DNA from: Acidobacteriota bacterium
Lineage (GTDB): Bacteria; Acidobacteriota; Thermoanaerobaculia; Multivoradales; Multivoraceae
Assembly (NCBI GenBank): GCA_029263415.1
Contig: JAJCXN010000026.1
Coordinates: 215,000 to 278,999 of the forward strand
Direction: 5' to 3'
Length of the DNA stretch: 64,000 bases
Shown here: positions 45,458-54,074 of the stretch, one piece after another
Layout: the number at the start of each line of letters is the position of its first letter
Position numbering within the stretch: position 1 is the first letter of the stretch
Program-made: the position numbers and the translations under genes
Notes under the pieces: generated by a model
What the model was told of the DNA's origin: nothing
What the model saw: the letters and a program-made list of their open reading frames with translations, nothing else
Database searches by the model: none

Positions 45458-46714
45458 ATGGCTCAGAGCCTGAGCCAGGTTAGAGAATTCGTCTTGGATC
45501 AAGCCATGCAGTCCTGTCTCCAACATGTCGCACAAGCACACCGGATTTTCATCAATGGTGGTACCGGGTTCCCGGTTGCTCTGGCCGCAGAGCTCCAACG
45601 TGATCCAGAACTGCTGCGTGGCAAGCACGTGGTGTGTTCGTTCGTTTCCGGCTTCAACCACCGGCTACCGAGGGTTCTTGACGGACGGCTAGACGTGACC
45701 TTTGTTGAGCCGGGCCTCCTCAAACGCGAGGAGGCTTGCTTTGTTCCGATGCAGTATCGGCGCATCTTTGATTGGGTTCGCGCGAGTCCATTCGACCTGG
45801 CGATCTTCAGAGCGGTCCGCGCAAAAGACGGCGGACTGCAATACGGCATGGGGGTCGACTTCCAAGTCGCTGCGTCGGAGGCTGCCAAGGGAATCTTGGT
45901 AGAAGTGGAGGAGGAGGACGGCCTGTTCGTTGAGGATGCGCCTCGGGTTATGGAGAACCTGATCGTTGGGCGCTGCGAGGCGATCTCACGGCCTCCATTC
46001 ACTGCGACTGAACCGTCATCGACCGCGCTCTCGGTTGGCAAGAATGTTGCGGCTTTGGTGCGCGATGGCGATTGCATTCAAGTGGGGATTGGGGCGATTC
46101 CAGACGCTGTCTTGTTGAGCCTGAAGGACCACCAGAACCTCGGGTGCCACTCGGGCATGATCAGCCAAGGAGTCGCTGATCTGGCCGAAGCGGGGGTGCT
46201 CAATGGTTCGATGAAGACCTTAGATAGTGGCCGCGTTGTTACCGGTTTCGTGTTTGGTGATCGACGCCTTGAACAATGGGCAGCGACCTCGGGCGCGGTG
46301 GCGTTACGACCTGTCAACTACACCCACGACGCTCGCGTTCTGGCCTCGATCGACAATCTGGTGAGCATCAACTCTGCGATCGAGGTCGACCTGCAAGGCC
46401 AAGTCAACGCCGAAATGATAGGCGATCGGCAAGTGAGCGGGACCGGTGGCTCGGTCGATTTCGCGCGCGGTGCCGCCTTGTCGCTTGGAGGGCGATCGAT
46501 CGTTGCTTTGCCTGCGACAGCCAAGGGACAACAACGCTCGCGGATTGTTCGCTCGCTCGGTTCAGGCAGTCGTGCGACCTTGCTGCGCACCGACGTCGAC
46601 ACCGTGGTGACCGAATACGGGGTAGCGCAACTGAGTGGTTGCGATCTTGAAGAACGCAAGAGGAACCTCGCTGCGGTGGCTGCACCACAGTTTCGCGAGG
46701 GGCTACTGCAGTGA
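45458..46714 (+). CDS. Acetyl-CoA hydrolase/transferase family protein
   Basis: 418 residues from ATG 45458 (TTG 45455 alternative). Family signatures: FINGGTGFPVALAAEL at the N-terminus, VQVGIGAIPDAVL-like VQVGIG motif at 46078-46104, LGCHSGMISQGV, TGFVFGDRRLE and GTGGSVDFARGA near the C-terminus. Family knowledge: members move CoA between acyl groups through a covalent Glu-CoA thioester; the Glu normally sits in a HxEM segment. Here the equivalent residue is Gly (HSGM), so the chemistry may differ. It is translationally coupled to the downstream FAD oxidoreductase (GTGA overlap), which implies a shared pathway. Specific acyl substrates are unknown. Confidence 0.85.
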   Translation: MAQSLSQVREFVLDQAMQSCLQHVAQAHRIFINGGTGFPVALAAELQRDPELLRGKHVVCSFVSGFNHRLPRVLDGRLDVTFVEPGLLKREEACFVPMQYRRIFDWVRASPFDLAIFRAVRAKDGGLQYGMGVDFQVAASEAAKGILVEVEEEDGLFVEDAPRVMENLIVGRCEAISRPPFTATEPSSTALSVGKNVAALVRDGDCIQVGIGAIPDAVLLSLKDHQNLGCHSGMISQGVADLAEAGVLNGSMKTLDSGRVVTGFVFGDRRLEQWAATSGAVALRPVNYTHDARVLASIDNLVSINSAIEVDLQGQVNAEMIGDRQVSGTGGSVDFARGAALSLGGRSIVALPATAKGQQRSRIVRSLGSGSRATLLRTDVDTVVTEYGVAQLSGCDLEERKRNLAAVAAPQFREGLLQ

Positions 46715-48078
46715 GCGCCGTGCGCAGCCCCGCAAACGGCGTCGCGGCGACGGTGGACGTTCTTGTCATCGGTGGCGGTCCGGCTGGTTCCACTTGTGCG
46801 GCGCTTCTCGCCGAACGTGGGCTTGAGGTGATGCTGTGTGAACGAGAGGTGTTCCCACGTTTCCACGTCGGAGAGTCGTTGCTGCCGCGCGGCAATGCGA
46901 TCCTCGAACGCCTGAACATTCTTGATCGCTGTCGAGCGCAAGGTTGGACCACGAAGCCCGGAGCAAGCTTCCTCTTCGAGGATGCGGTGGCTGCGATGAC
47001 CGCCAGCGGTCGACAACCAGAACAATTGATCGTGCAGGATAGCCCTGCGCAAACCGCATTTTGCTCAATCAAGTTTCAGGATGCTCTGTGCTCTCCTGAG
47101 CCTGATGCCCTCCAGGTCCCTCGCGCTCAATTCGACGCACTTCTGCTCGAACGCGCTAGGGAGCTTGGAGTCACAGTGGTCGAGGGCTGTCGGGTGCGCG
47201 ATCTCAAGTTCAGTTCTGACTCGGCAACGGTAGCGGTGATCCGCGATCACGAAGGCGGCGCTCGCGCGCCGGAGACGGTCGTCGCGCGCTTCGTAGTTGA
47301 CGCCTCCGGCCAGTCCGGTTTCCTTGCCAAGCGCCTAGGACTCAGGCAGCCGGACCCTGAGCTAGTCAACTTGGCGAGCTTCGCTCACTATGACAACTGG
47401 ATCTGGCCAGCCGCCGTTCCCCGCGGCAACATCCAAGTGATCTCGCGCCGGGATCTTGGCTGGCTCTGGATCATTCCGCTGAGTGAGGATCGAGTGAGTG
47501 TTGGCTTGGTTCAACCGAAGGAGCGAGCGGCGCAGGGGATTGAGCGAGAGCGTCGTTTGGAGGAAGCGCTCGAGACCAGCACTCTCTTGCAGCCTCAGGC
47601 GCTGGAAAGTCGCCGAGTTTCTGAGGTGTTTGGTCTAGCAGACTTTGGATACGGAGCCAGCCAGTACATCAGCGAGCGCTGGGCGTTGGTGGGTGACGCT
47701 GGATCGTTTGTTGATCCGGTCTTCTCGACTGGGGTATACCTCGCTTTGTCATCGGGCGCAGAGCTGTCGGATGCTGTCTGGGCTCTACTCAGCGGTGAAG
47801 GCCGCTCGGCGTCGGTGAAGCGGCACTACGAATCCACCCAGCGCCGTCGCTACAAGTTCTTTCGCCGGTTCGTTCTTCAGTTCTACAAGCCGGGGATGCG
47901 CGACTTGTTGTGTCAGCGACGCGAGACTCTAAACGTACCGGATGCGCTCAGCACAGTACTCGCCGGCGAATGGAATCCGCCATGGAGAGTGCGTTGGCGA
48001 CTGGAGGCCTTCTACCTCCTTGCGGCGTTGCAGCGCCGCGTACCTCTTGTTGAGCGTTTGCATCCCTCGACAGACTGA
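46711..48078 (+). CDS. FAD-dependent oxidoreductase, flavin halogenase/geranylgeranyl reductase superfamily
   Basis: 455 residues, GTG start in the overlap with the preceding gene. The FAD-binding motif is VIGGGPAGSTCAALLAERG (about residues 19-37). HVGESLLPRG and the motif GWLWIIP (fits GWxWxIP of flavin-dependent halogenases) follow. VGDAGSFVDPVFSTGV is the second FAD site. The halogenase active-site Lys is not obvious, so dehydrogenase, hydroxylase or halogenase activity is not settled. Family knowledge: members with the GESLLP and GWxWxIP motifs include phenolic and pyrrole halogenases. Coupling to a CoA-transferase-like gene could indicate a CoA-bound substrate. No carrier protein or synthase gene is nearby. 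Confidence 0.85.
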   Translation: MSAVRSPANGVAATVDVLVIGGGPAGSTCAALLAERGLEVMLCEREVFPRFHVGESLLPRGNAILERLNILDRCRAQGWTTKPGASFLFEDAVAAMTASGRQPEQLIVQDSPAQTAFCSIKFQDALCSPEPDALQVPRAQFDALLLERARELGVTVVEGCRVRDLKFSSDSATVAVIRDHEGGARAPETVVARFVVDASGQSGFLAKRLGLRQPDPELVNLASFAHYDNWIWPAAVPRGNIQVISRRDLGWLWIIPLSEDRVSVGLVQPKERAAQGIERERRLEEALETSTLLQPQALESRRVSEVFGLADFGYGASQYISERWALVGDAGSFVDPVFSTGVYLALSSGAELSDAVWALLSGEGRSASVKRHYESTQRRRYKFFRRFVLQFYKPGMRDLLCQRRETLNVPDALSTVLAGEWNPPWRVRWRLEAFYLLAALQRRVPLVERLHPSTD

Positions 48079-48315
48079 CTCGCCCAAGGGTGTGACGCAT
48101 TAGAAACTCTGTATGCAAGTGGCGTCAAGCAGTTGCCAAAGGCGCAACAGCAGCGTCGGTTCATGTGCCCTCGGGTCGCTATACTCCGCTCCGCCAAAGG
48201 CACCGACGGACTCTCCTGAGACACCTGTCGAGTGGTCCGTATCGCGCCCTCTCGGCACCTCCACAGAGCTTAACCTTCCTCCGAACATGACGACTCCACG
48301 CAGGCATTTCAAACC

Positions 48316-50046
48316 ATGACCGCAGCTACAGATACTCCGAACGCTCAATCCAAAAACGGCACGCCCTCCGAGCCAGGCAAAGACTTCGTCAGGGAAACGG
48401 TCGAAGATCATCTTCACGGTGGTGGCGCAACGATCCACACTCGGTTCCCGCCTGAGCCCAACGGCTACCTTCATATCGGGCACGCTAAGTCGATCTCTTT
48501 GAACTTTGGCATCGCGCAGGAGAACCACGGCCTCGCGAACCTTCGATTTGACGACACCAACCCGCTCAAAGAAGACACCGAGTACGTCAATAGCATTCGA
48601 AACGATGTGCGTTGGTTGGGGTTCGATTGGGATGATCGAGAGTTCTTCGCGTCCGACTACTTTGAACAGCTCTACGCGTGGGCGATCCTGCTGATCGAGG
48701 CCGACAAGGCCTACGTCGATAGCGTTCCAGCGGACCAGGTTGGTGAGTATCGCGGTCTGTGGACCGAAGCAGGCAAGGAGAGTCCGTTCCGGAACCGGTC
48801 GGTCACCGAGAGCCTCGGCCTCTTCCGCAGGATGCGGGAAGGGGAGTTTCCGGATGGTGCGCACGTCCTGAGAGCCAAGATCGACATGGCGTCAGGCAAC
48901 ATGAACCTGCGCGATCCGATCATGTACCGCATCCGCCACGCAACGCACCATCGCACCGGCGACGCGTGGTGCCTCTATCCCACCTACGACTGGGCCCACG
49001 GCCAATCTGATGCGATCGAAGGCATCACCCACTCGCTGTGCACACTGGAGTTCGAGGATCACCGCCCGCTCTACGACTGGTATCTCGATCAACTCATCGC
49101 CGCTGGCGTGAGCTTCAGGAATCGCCCGCGGCAGATCGAGTTTGCCAAGTTCAAACTGACTTACACCTTGTTGTCAAAGCGTCGGCTGATCGAATTGGTC
49201 AAGGACGGCCATGTTGATGGATGGGACGATCCACGCATGCCGACGCTCGCCGGACTACGCCGAAGGGGCTACACCCCAGAATCGCTGCGCGACTTGTGCT
49301 CGCGGATCGGTTTGACCAAGCGTGACGCGACGGTCGATCTGTCGTTGCTTGAGCATTGCGTCCGCGAACAGCTGAATCGCGATGCGCTACGACGAATGGC
49401 AGTGCTTGATCCCATCAAGCTGGTGATTGAGAACTATCCCGAAGATCAGTTCGAAGACATGGATCTGATCAACAACCCAGAGGATGAGGGCGCTGGCACT
49501 CGCAAGGTCGCGTTCGGCCGTGAGCTCTACATCGAGCGTGCCGATTTCATGGAAGATCCGCCTAAGAAGTTCTTTCGCATGGGCCCGGGCCGGGAGGTCC
49601 GGCTGCGCTCGGCATACCTGGTCACCTGCACCGGCTGCGTTCACAACGACGAGGGGGAGATCGTCGAGGTGCGCGCCACCTACGATCCCGAAACGCGGGG
49701 TGGTTCGGCTCCGGATGGCCGTCGAGTCAAGGGCACCATGCATTGGTTGAGTGCTGCTCACGCGGTAGCGGCCGAAGTGAGACTCTATGAACCGCTGTTC
49801 GAGGTGGAGGATCCTGCTAGCGACGAGCGACCGTTGAACGAGCAGATTCGGGCGGACTCGAAGACAGTTCTGGACGGAGCCTTCGTTGAGCCAGCGCTAG
49901 CCGACCTCGCGGCCGGTGAGCAGGTTCAGTTCGAGCGCACTGGCTACTTCGCTGCTGATCCTGATGGAACCCCGGAGCGGCCCGTGTTCAATCGTATTGT
50001 CGCCTTGCGCGATACCTGGGCCAAGATCCAACGCAACAAGAGCTAG
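48316..50046 (+). CDS. glnS: Glutaminyl-tRNA synthetase
   Basis: 576 residues, class I synthetase. The HIGH-like motif is [15 protein letters not shown] and the KMSKS-like motif is [12 protein letters not shown]. The glutamine-specific layout is complete: [31 protein letters not shown], and an anticodon-binding beta-barrel with [16 protein letters not shown] and [10 protein letters not shown]. It charges tRNA-Gln directly. This means the organism does not need to rely solely on the GatCAB transamidation route for Gln-tRNA. It stands alone; the 237 bp upstream contain no recognised gene. Confidence 0.96.
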   Translation: MTAATDTPNAQSKNGTPSEPGKDFVRETVEDHLHGGGATIHTRFPPEPNGYLHIGHAKSISLNFGIAQENHGLANLRFDDTNPLKEDTEYVNSIRNDVRWLGFDWDDREFFASDYFEQLYAWAILLIEADKAYVDSVPADQVGEYRGLWTEAGKESPFRNRSVTESLGLFRRMREGEFPDGAHVLRAKIDMASGNMNLRDPIMYRIRHATHHRTGDAWCLYPTYDWAHGQSDAIEGITHSLCTLEFEDHRPLYDWYLDQLIAAGVSFRNRPRQIEFAKFKLTYTLLSKRRLIELVKDGHVDGWDDPRMPTLAGLRRRGYTPESLRDLCSRIGLTKRDATVDLSLLEHCVREQLNRDALRRMAVLDPIKLVIENYPEDQFEDMDLINNPEDEGAGTRKVAFGRELYIERADFMEDPPKKFFRMGPGREVRLRSAYLVTCTGCVHNDEGEIVEVRATYDPETRGGSAPDGRRVKGTMHWLSAAHAVAAEVRLYEPLFEVEDPASDERPLNEQIRADSKTVLDGAFVEPALADLAAGEQVQFERTGYFAADPDGTPERPVFNRIVALRDTWAKIQRNKS

Positions 50047-50088
50047 TCACACGGGGTGGCGTGCCCTCCTGAGGGGTTGCAGACGCAA

Positions 50089-50850
50089 CTAACGGAGCGT
50101 TGGCGGCAGGCCACTGTCAGTTGGTGGAAGACGGGGCGATGCCTGGTCGGCGACTAGGTTACAGAGTTGCGTGGTGCAGGTCGAAGTGGTGAAGCTGCGG
50201 ATCGCGGCCAGTCCATCGGCGCCAGCCGTGAGCGCCTGGGTGCCAGTGTCGATGTTGATACCGCCCAAAGCGAGCACGAAGAGTTTTAGCTGCTCGGGGC
50301 GGCCTTGTGCCAGCTCGATCGCTCGAACGCCTAGCGGGGCTCCGTAGGGTCGCTTGCTCGGCGTGTCGAAGATGGGGCCAAGAACGGCGTACTGAGCGCC
50401 GGCTGCTTCGGCCAGAAGGAGTTCTTCGAAGCTGTGACACGACGCACCCAGCAGTGGGCAACTATGGGCTGGGTTCGATTCTGCGGGGTGGTCGGGTTGG
50501 TTGGGTTGGTCGGGTTGGTCGGGTTGGTGAAGACGCCTCAGCTGAGCACTAGTTAGATGAACGCCGTGGAGGCTAAGGTCAGAGGCGAGCGCACGATCAC
50601 CATTGAGCACTAGCCTTACCTTGGTCGGAGCGCAAGCCGCCTTTAAGACCAGCGCGAGTTCCGTCAGCTGCTGACGATCAGCGCGCCTATCGCGGATCTG
50701 AATCGCGACAGCGTTCATGGCCAAGCGAGAGTCGGCGATTCCTGTCAACACGGCCCTAATCCAACGCTGTGCAAGTTCTCGGGATTCCGAGAGGCGCTCC
50801 GGAGTGATCGCGAGAACCCGAGGTGGAGGGGGTGAGTGTTGGCGGGCCAA
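50089..50850 (-). CDS. ThiE/TenI-like thiamine phosphate synthase family protein
   Basis: 253 residues. The (beta/alpha)8 signature pieces are present: QIRDRRADRQQL (substrate side), VRLVLNGDRALAS, GVHLTSAQL, LGPIFDTPSKRPYGAPLG and LALGGIN, then GADGLAAIRSF. These resemble thiamine-phosphate synthase ThiE and the related aminotransferase-like TenI. In ThiE it couples hydroxymethylpyrimidine pyrophosphate to thiazole phosphate. A Gln-Pro-Asp tripeptide repeat (about residues 107-121, five 9-bp units) interrupts the domain, an unusual insertion. No other thiamine genes are near; ThDP-dependent SucA and the 34.5 kb enzyme need its product. TenI versus ThiE is unresolved. Confidence 0.85.
   Translation of the reverse strand: MARQHSPPPPRVLAITPERLSESRELAQRWIRAVLTGIADSRLAMNAVAIQIRDRRADRQQLTELALVLKAACAPTKVRLVLNGDRALASDLSLHGVHLTSAQLRRLHQPDQPDQPNQPDHPAESNPAHSCPLLGASCHSFEELLLAEAAGAQYAVLGPIFDTPSKRPYGAPLGVRAIELAQGRPEQLKLFVLALGGINIDTGTQALTAGADGLAAIRSFTTSTCTTQLCNLVADQASPRLPPTDSGLPPTLR
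50485..50529 (-). repeat. In-frame 9-bp tandem repeat (Asn/Asp-Gln-Pro) in the ThiE/TenI-like gene
   Basis: Five units of GGGTTGGTY-type sequence on the plus strand (50485-50493 degenerate, then 50494-50502, 50503-50511, 50512-50520, 50521-50529). Each encodes (D/N)(Q/H)P on the minus strand. The length is a multiple of three, so slippage would change the protein by whole tripeptides. Confidence 0.85.
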
Positions 50851-50865
50851 TCTACCGTAGCCAAT

Positions 50866-51171
50866 CTACCGTGGAAGGTTGCGAACGTCCACGCCGGCAC
50901 TGGAATGGGCTGTCGAGGTTGACCGCCTACGCCCCATCAACTGGTTGAGGTCGTGAAATCCCCAGACCATGTGTACCAACCCGAAACCGGTGACGATGCT
51001 GCGTCCCAAGGGCAGCATCAAGATAGAGCGGAGCCGATCGAAGGGCAATTCGACAATCAGCCGCGGCCACAGCTCGCGCCACGGAGCGAGAGTCAGCAGG
51101 ACACCCGCTTCTATGCAGTAAATGATGAAGAGCACCCGAAAGAGGCTTCGCCCAAATGTCGACCAGCGCAT
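50866..51171 (-). CDS. Small conserved-type membrane protein
   Basis: 101 residues with two hydrophobic segments: LFRVLFIIYCIEAGVLLTLA (about 10-29) and a second near IVTGFGLVHMVWGFHDL (about 58-75). The second contains HMVWGFHDLN, with His and Asp residues. The C-terminal 25 residues are polar. No family is assigned. It seems a real gene because of the codon pattern and ordered hydrophobicity, and I recall similar small proteins in Acidobacteriota and Deltaproteobacteria. It lies 15 bp upstream of the ThiE/TenI-like gene on the same strand and may be in one transcript. Confidence 0.72.
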   Translation of the reverse strand: MRWSTFGRSLFRVLFIIYCIEAGVLLTLAPWRELWPRLIVELPFDRLRSILMLPLGRSIVTGFGLVHMVWGFHDLNQLMGRRRSTSTAHSSAGVDVRNLPR

Positions 51172-51183
51172 GCTGGCGAGAGT

Positions 51184-51213
51184 CTAGTCGAGGTCTGGGG
51201 TGACCTCGACTAG
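51184..51213. terminator. Perfect 11-bp inverted repeat, possible terminator
   Basis: CTAGTCGAGGT (51184-51194) pairs perfectly with ACCTCGACTAG (51203-51213), loop of 8 nt. It lies between the minus-strand DUF6600-like gene (stop at 51241) and the small membrane-protein gene, so it is placed to end the former. There is no U-run. Confidence 0.55.
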
Positions 51214-51240
51214 AAATACGCAGATCGTTGCGATCAGTGG

Positions 51241-53700
51241 CTAAGGGTCGACGGGTGGCTTCTTGGACGATTTGGAACTTGTCCGAGTTGCGGGGCGCGA
51301 GGCAGGGCGCGCGGACGGCCTAGCTGTCGATCGAGGCGCCGACCGCGAAGTCGTGGACCGCGAAGTCGTGGACCGCGAAGTCGAGGACCGCGAGCTAGAC
51401 GCTCGGGAACTCGACGCCCGCGAACTCGATCGCGCGGGTGCCTGAGCCGACGGTCTGCTCGCAGGAGCGCTGCGTTGCACCTGGCGCGACGCGCGTGCCG
51501 GTGGGCGAGCACTCGAGCTGCGACTGCTGCTCGAGCGGGTTGCGGCTGGTGGCCGGCTGGGTTTAGGGGCGGGCCTAGCTGCCGGTTTGATCGTGGTCCG
51601 CGAACTCGACCTCGAATCCGAGCGGGCAGCTGGGGGCTTACTGCTGCGGCTCGATGATGCAGGTGGTCGAGTGCTGGGGCGGGTCGACGATCGACTTGAA
51701 CTGCGAGCTGCTGGAGCGGACGGCGGCCGCTTTGCCCGCGAGCTGGGTGCGGCAGTTGGGGTGCTGCGCGTGGTGGCGGGTGGCCGCGTCGTTGGTTGGC
51801 GGTTGGACCGGCTGCCCGCGCCGTCGATCACCCGACGAGCGGGTGAAGCGCCCCTACTCGAACCGGTCGAGCGGCTGCTACTCGCCGGAGGCCGGGTCGT
51901 CGGCGTTCGGGTTGTTGATGGCCGGGTAGATGAAGGTCTTGTTGACGGGCGGACCGCGGGGGTCGAAGGCCTACGCACCGCGCCTCGCGAACTCGAACTC
52001 CCCGACGCACCCTCCGAGCCCGACCGTCCTGACGGAACCACGCGGGTAGTGGATGAACCGCTACGAGTTGAGCTACCGCTGCGCGTTGCTGAAGCTGCGC
52101 CGCGTGACGACGTACCAGACCTGGTGGCGCTAGAGGCCGCGCCGCTATCTCGAGTTGTGGCACCTCTAGAGACAGCTGCACTCGGATCCGCGATCCGGCG
52201 GACTGCGGTCGCAGAGCCAGTGGCACCGCCGGTCCTGGTGCGACTGCTGCCGCGACCGAAGTCGCTAGGTGCTGCCTCACGAGTGAGTAGTGCACTGCGA
52301 AGCTGGGGAGTGAGTTCCCGCTTGGCCACGACCGACGTCACGTCAGTCAATCTTTCATCGGGTCGATCAGCTCGCCAACCGCGTTCGAGCGCAGCGCCGA
52401 TCAGCGCAGGCCGACGAAAACTGTCCCGAGTTACGCCATGACTGCTGGTCGCGATGATGCCTCGATCAAGCCGGACGCCGCGTCCGCCAAGGGTCCGACC
52501 GCGTTCGTAGTAGCGAGAGGATCCGCGATAGCCGAAGCGCCCGACAGGACAGAACGTCCAGTCGTAGAAGGGATCCCAGCGGAAGCCGGCATAGCCCAAC
52601 ACTCCTGTGCGGAAGCCGAATCCTGCGTAGCGATCACGGTAGTGACGGTTGTAGTAGCCGCTTGGCACCCAACCGGCGTAGCTTGAACCCCAGTACCAGT
52701 AGACATGCGCGGGACGATAGCGGTAGCCGGGGTACCACACCCAGCCGTAGCGCGAGTGCAGGTCCCAAGAACCGTAGCGGTAGGTCACTGGCAGCCAAGG
52801 ATCGGCCGAGACCCAGTAGAGACCGCTCGGCGTGTGAGCCCATCGACCTTGGTTGTAAGGGCGCCACGAGGCTTCGACTCGGGGCTTCCAAACGGTAGTG
52901 GTGTCGATGGTTACCCAGTCGCCGTTGTTGTCGAGATGACCGGTGCCTGAGAGCGGCTCATCGACGTAGTCGCTTGAGGTGCGGGTGTACTGTTCTTCGG
53001 TTGAGCCAGCCCAAGCGACAAGCGCAGAACCGCCATCGGCTGAAAAACGCGTCACGTGCGCATCGGTACCATCGAAGGTCGCGGCATCTCCTGATCGCAG
53101 GATGACGGAGTCAACCGGTGTGAGGATCTCGACAGATCCGTTGTAGACCGAAACGCGGGTGAATTCTCGAGCCGTCGCTTCTACCGAGTAGTCACCATCT
53201 TCTTGGATGTAGATGCGTGTGTTCGCGGTGTCCAAGACCGGGTAGTAGTCCGAGGTGCGGTCCAGACCTACCGAGAGATAGGCCTCACCCTCAACCAGGT
53301 TGAGGAGAGTGCCTTCGCTATCGGAGCGCCCGTCAGGAGAACCGCTCAGGTTCTCGAACAAGATCTCGCTGTTCTCGCCGAGTGCGAGCTGGGTGCCGTC
53401 CGAAAGGACGAGGTCTACACGAGAACGACGGGGAAGCAGCAGCCGATCGCCAGTGAGGACCGGATAGTTGGCCACTGCCTCGGTCTCTTCGGAGCCGTCG
53501 GCGTTGAGCAGATTGGGAGTTCCTTCGACGACGCGAAGGAAGCTGTATCGGCCGTTAATCTCTTCTTCAGCATCTTCTGCAAAGACGCTGGCGGGCGCTA
53601 TGAGCCCAAGAAGTATGGCGACGCTGCTGACAAGAAGCAGGCGGTATGAGGAACCAATTGGGTTCGAGTTAGTATCGTTGCAAAAGCGAGTGGACCGCAT
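51241..53700 (-). CDS. FecR-domain, Trp/Tyr/Gly-rich (DUF6600-like) protein with long Ser/Arg/Pro tail
   Basis: 819 residues from ATG 53700 (GGAGG 9 nt upstream); the frame is open to 53808. A signal peptide ends near VFA-EDAEEE (about residue 40). A FecR-like region at about 60-200 (LSDGTQLALGENSEILFENL, VSVYNGSVEILTPVDSVIL) resembles extracytoplasmic sensor or binding domains. Residues about 265-410 are Trp/Tyr/Arg-rich repeats (RYGSWDLHSRYGWVWYPGYR, WGSSYAGWVPSGYYN), a DUF6600-like pattern. From about 490 the tail is low-complexity and basic (SSRSS, RPSTRP units), ending in SSKKPPVDP. Function is unknown; an exported envelope-stress or surface-structural protein is likely. The gene stands alone with its own upstream region. 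Confidence 0.85.
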   Translation of the reverse strand: MRSTRFCNDTNSNPIGSSYRLLLVSSVAILLGLIAPASVFAEDAEEEINGRYSFLRVVEGTPNLLNADGSEETEAVANYPVLTGDRLLLPRRSRVDLVLSDGTQLALGENSEILFENLSGSPDGRSDSEGTLLNLVEGEAYLSVGLDRTSDYYPVLDTANTRIYIQEDGDYSVEATAREFTRVSVYNGSVEILTPVDSVILRSGDAATFDGTDAHVTRFSADGGSALVAWAGSTEEQYTRTSSDYVDEPLSGTGHLDNNGDWVTIDTTTVWKPRVEASWRPYNQGRWAHTPSGLYWVSADPWLPVTYRYGSWDLHSRYGWVWYPGYRYRPAHVYWYWGSSYAGWVPSGYYNRHYRDRYAGFGFRTGVLGYAGFRWDPFYDWTFCPVGRFGYRGSSRYYERGRTLGGRGVRLDRGIIATSSHGVTRDSFRRPALIGAALERGWRADRPDERLTDVTSVVAKRELTPQLRSALLTREAAPSDFGRGSSRTRTGGATGSATAVRRIADPSAAVSRGATTRDSGAASSATRSGTSSRGAASATRSGSSTRSGSSTTRVVPSGRSGSEGASGSSSSRGAVRRPSTPAVRPSTRPSSTRPSTTRTPTTRPPASSSRSTGSSRGASPARRVIDGAGSRSNRQPTTRPPATTRSTPTAAPSSRAKRPPSAPAARSSSRSSTRPSTRPPASSSRSSKPPAARSDSRSSSRTTIKPAARPAPKPSRPPAATRSSSSRSSSARPPARASRQVQRSAPASRPSAQAPARSSSRASSSRASSSRSSTSRSTTSRSTTSRSAPRSTARPSARPASRPATRTSSKSSKKPPVDP
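51341..51400 (-). repeat. 15-bp tandem repeats in the tail of the FecR protein gene
   Basis: GACCGCGAAGTCGTG at 51341-51355, 51356-51370 and a near copy at 51371-51385; 51386-51400 is a more diverged fourth unit. Minus-strand translation gives (S/T)TSRS pentapeptides. They are in frame, so copy changes would only lengthen or shorten the tail. Confidence 0.75.
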
Positions 53701-54074
53701 TGAGTAGGACCTCCGAAGTGTTTGGCGTGGCCAATTTGCGCCACACAAAGCCCTTTGATTGCAAGTTGCGTGCACAATCTCGGAACTCAACCAGTGTAAC
53801 CGACGCAAAGCCCAGGAATTTCAGGGTTTTGCGTGCTCCTGCATGGATCATCTGGCTCCGCTAGAGCTTGTGAATCTGGGCGGCCGGTGTTGGGAGCTGT
53901 CCACCGCTGGACCCGAGGGTGTCCTGGTCTGAGGACGGCAGTGTGTATTGGAATATGGGTTGCTAGGTTGGCTCGACCGCAATATCCTCTTAGATCCAGC
54001 GGCCGCGGTGGTCTGGTCCAAGATCGAGAGATATCTCGCGATCCTGCCGGCCGAGCGGCGCCTTGGATGTACCT
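53701..54074. promoter_or_regulatory. 374-bp divergent intergenic region with hairpin
   Basis: No gene is supported. CGCAAAGCCC (53804-53813) and GGGTTTTGCG (53824-53833) form a 10-bp stem with one G-U pair. The region must hold the promoters of the FecR-protein gene (minus) and the cyclic-nucleotide-domain gene (plus). I could not name a convincing -10/-35 pair. Confidence 0.4.

Noticed and set aside
48100..48864. 254-residue minus-strand open frame overlapping glnS
   Set aside because: It is antisense to the conserved N-terminal half of glnS and matches nothing I recognise.
51587..52441. 284-residue plus-strand open frame opposite the FecR-protein tail
   Set aside because: It is the complement of a biased Ser/Arg/Pro coding region; its Asp/Glu/Leu/Gly-rich product shows no domain.
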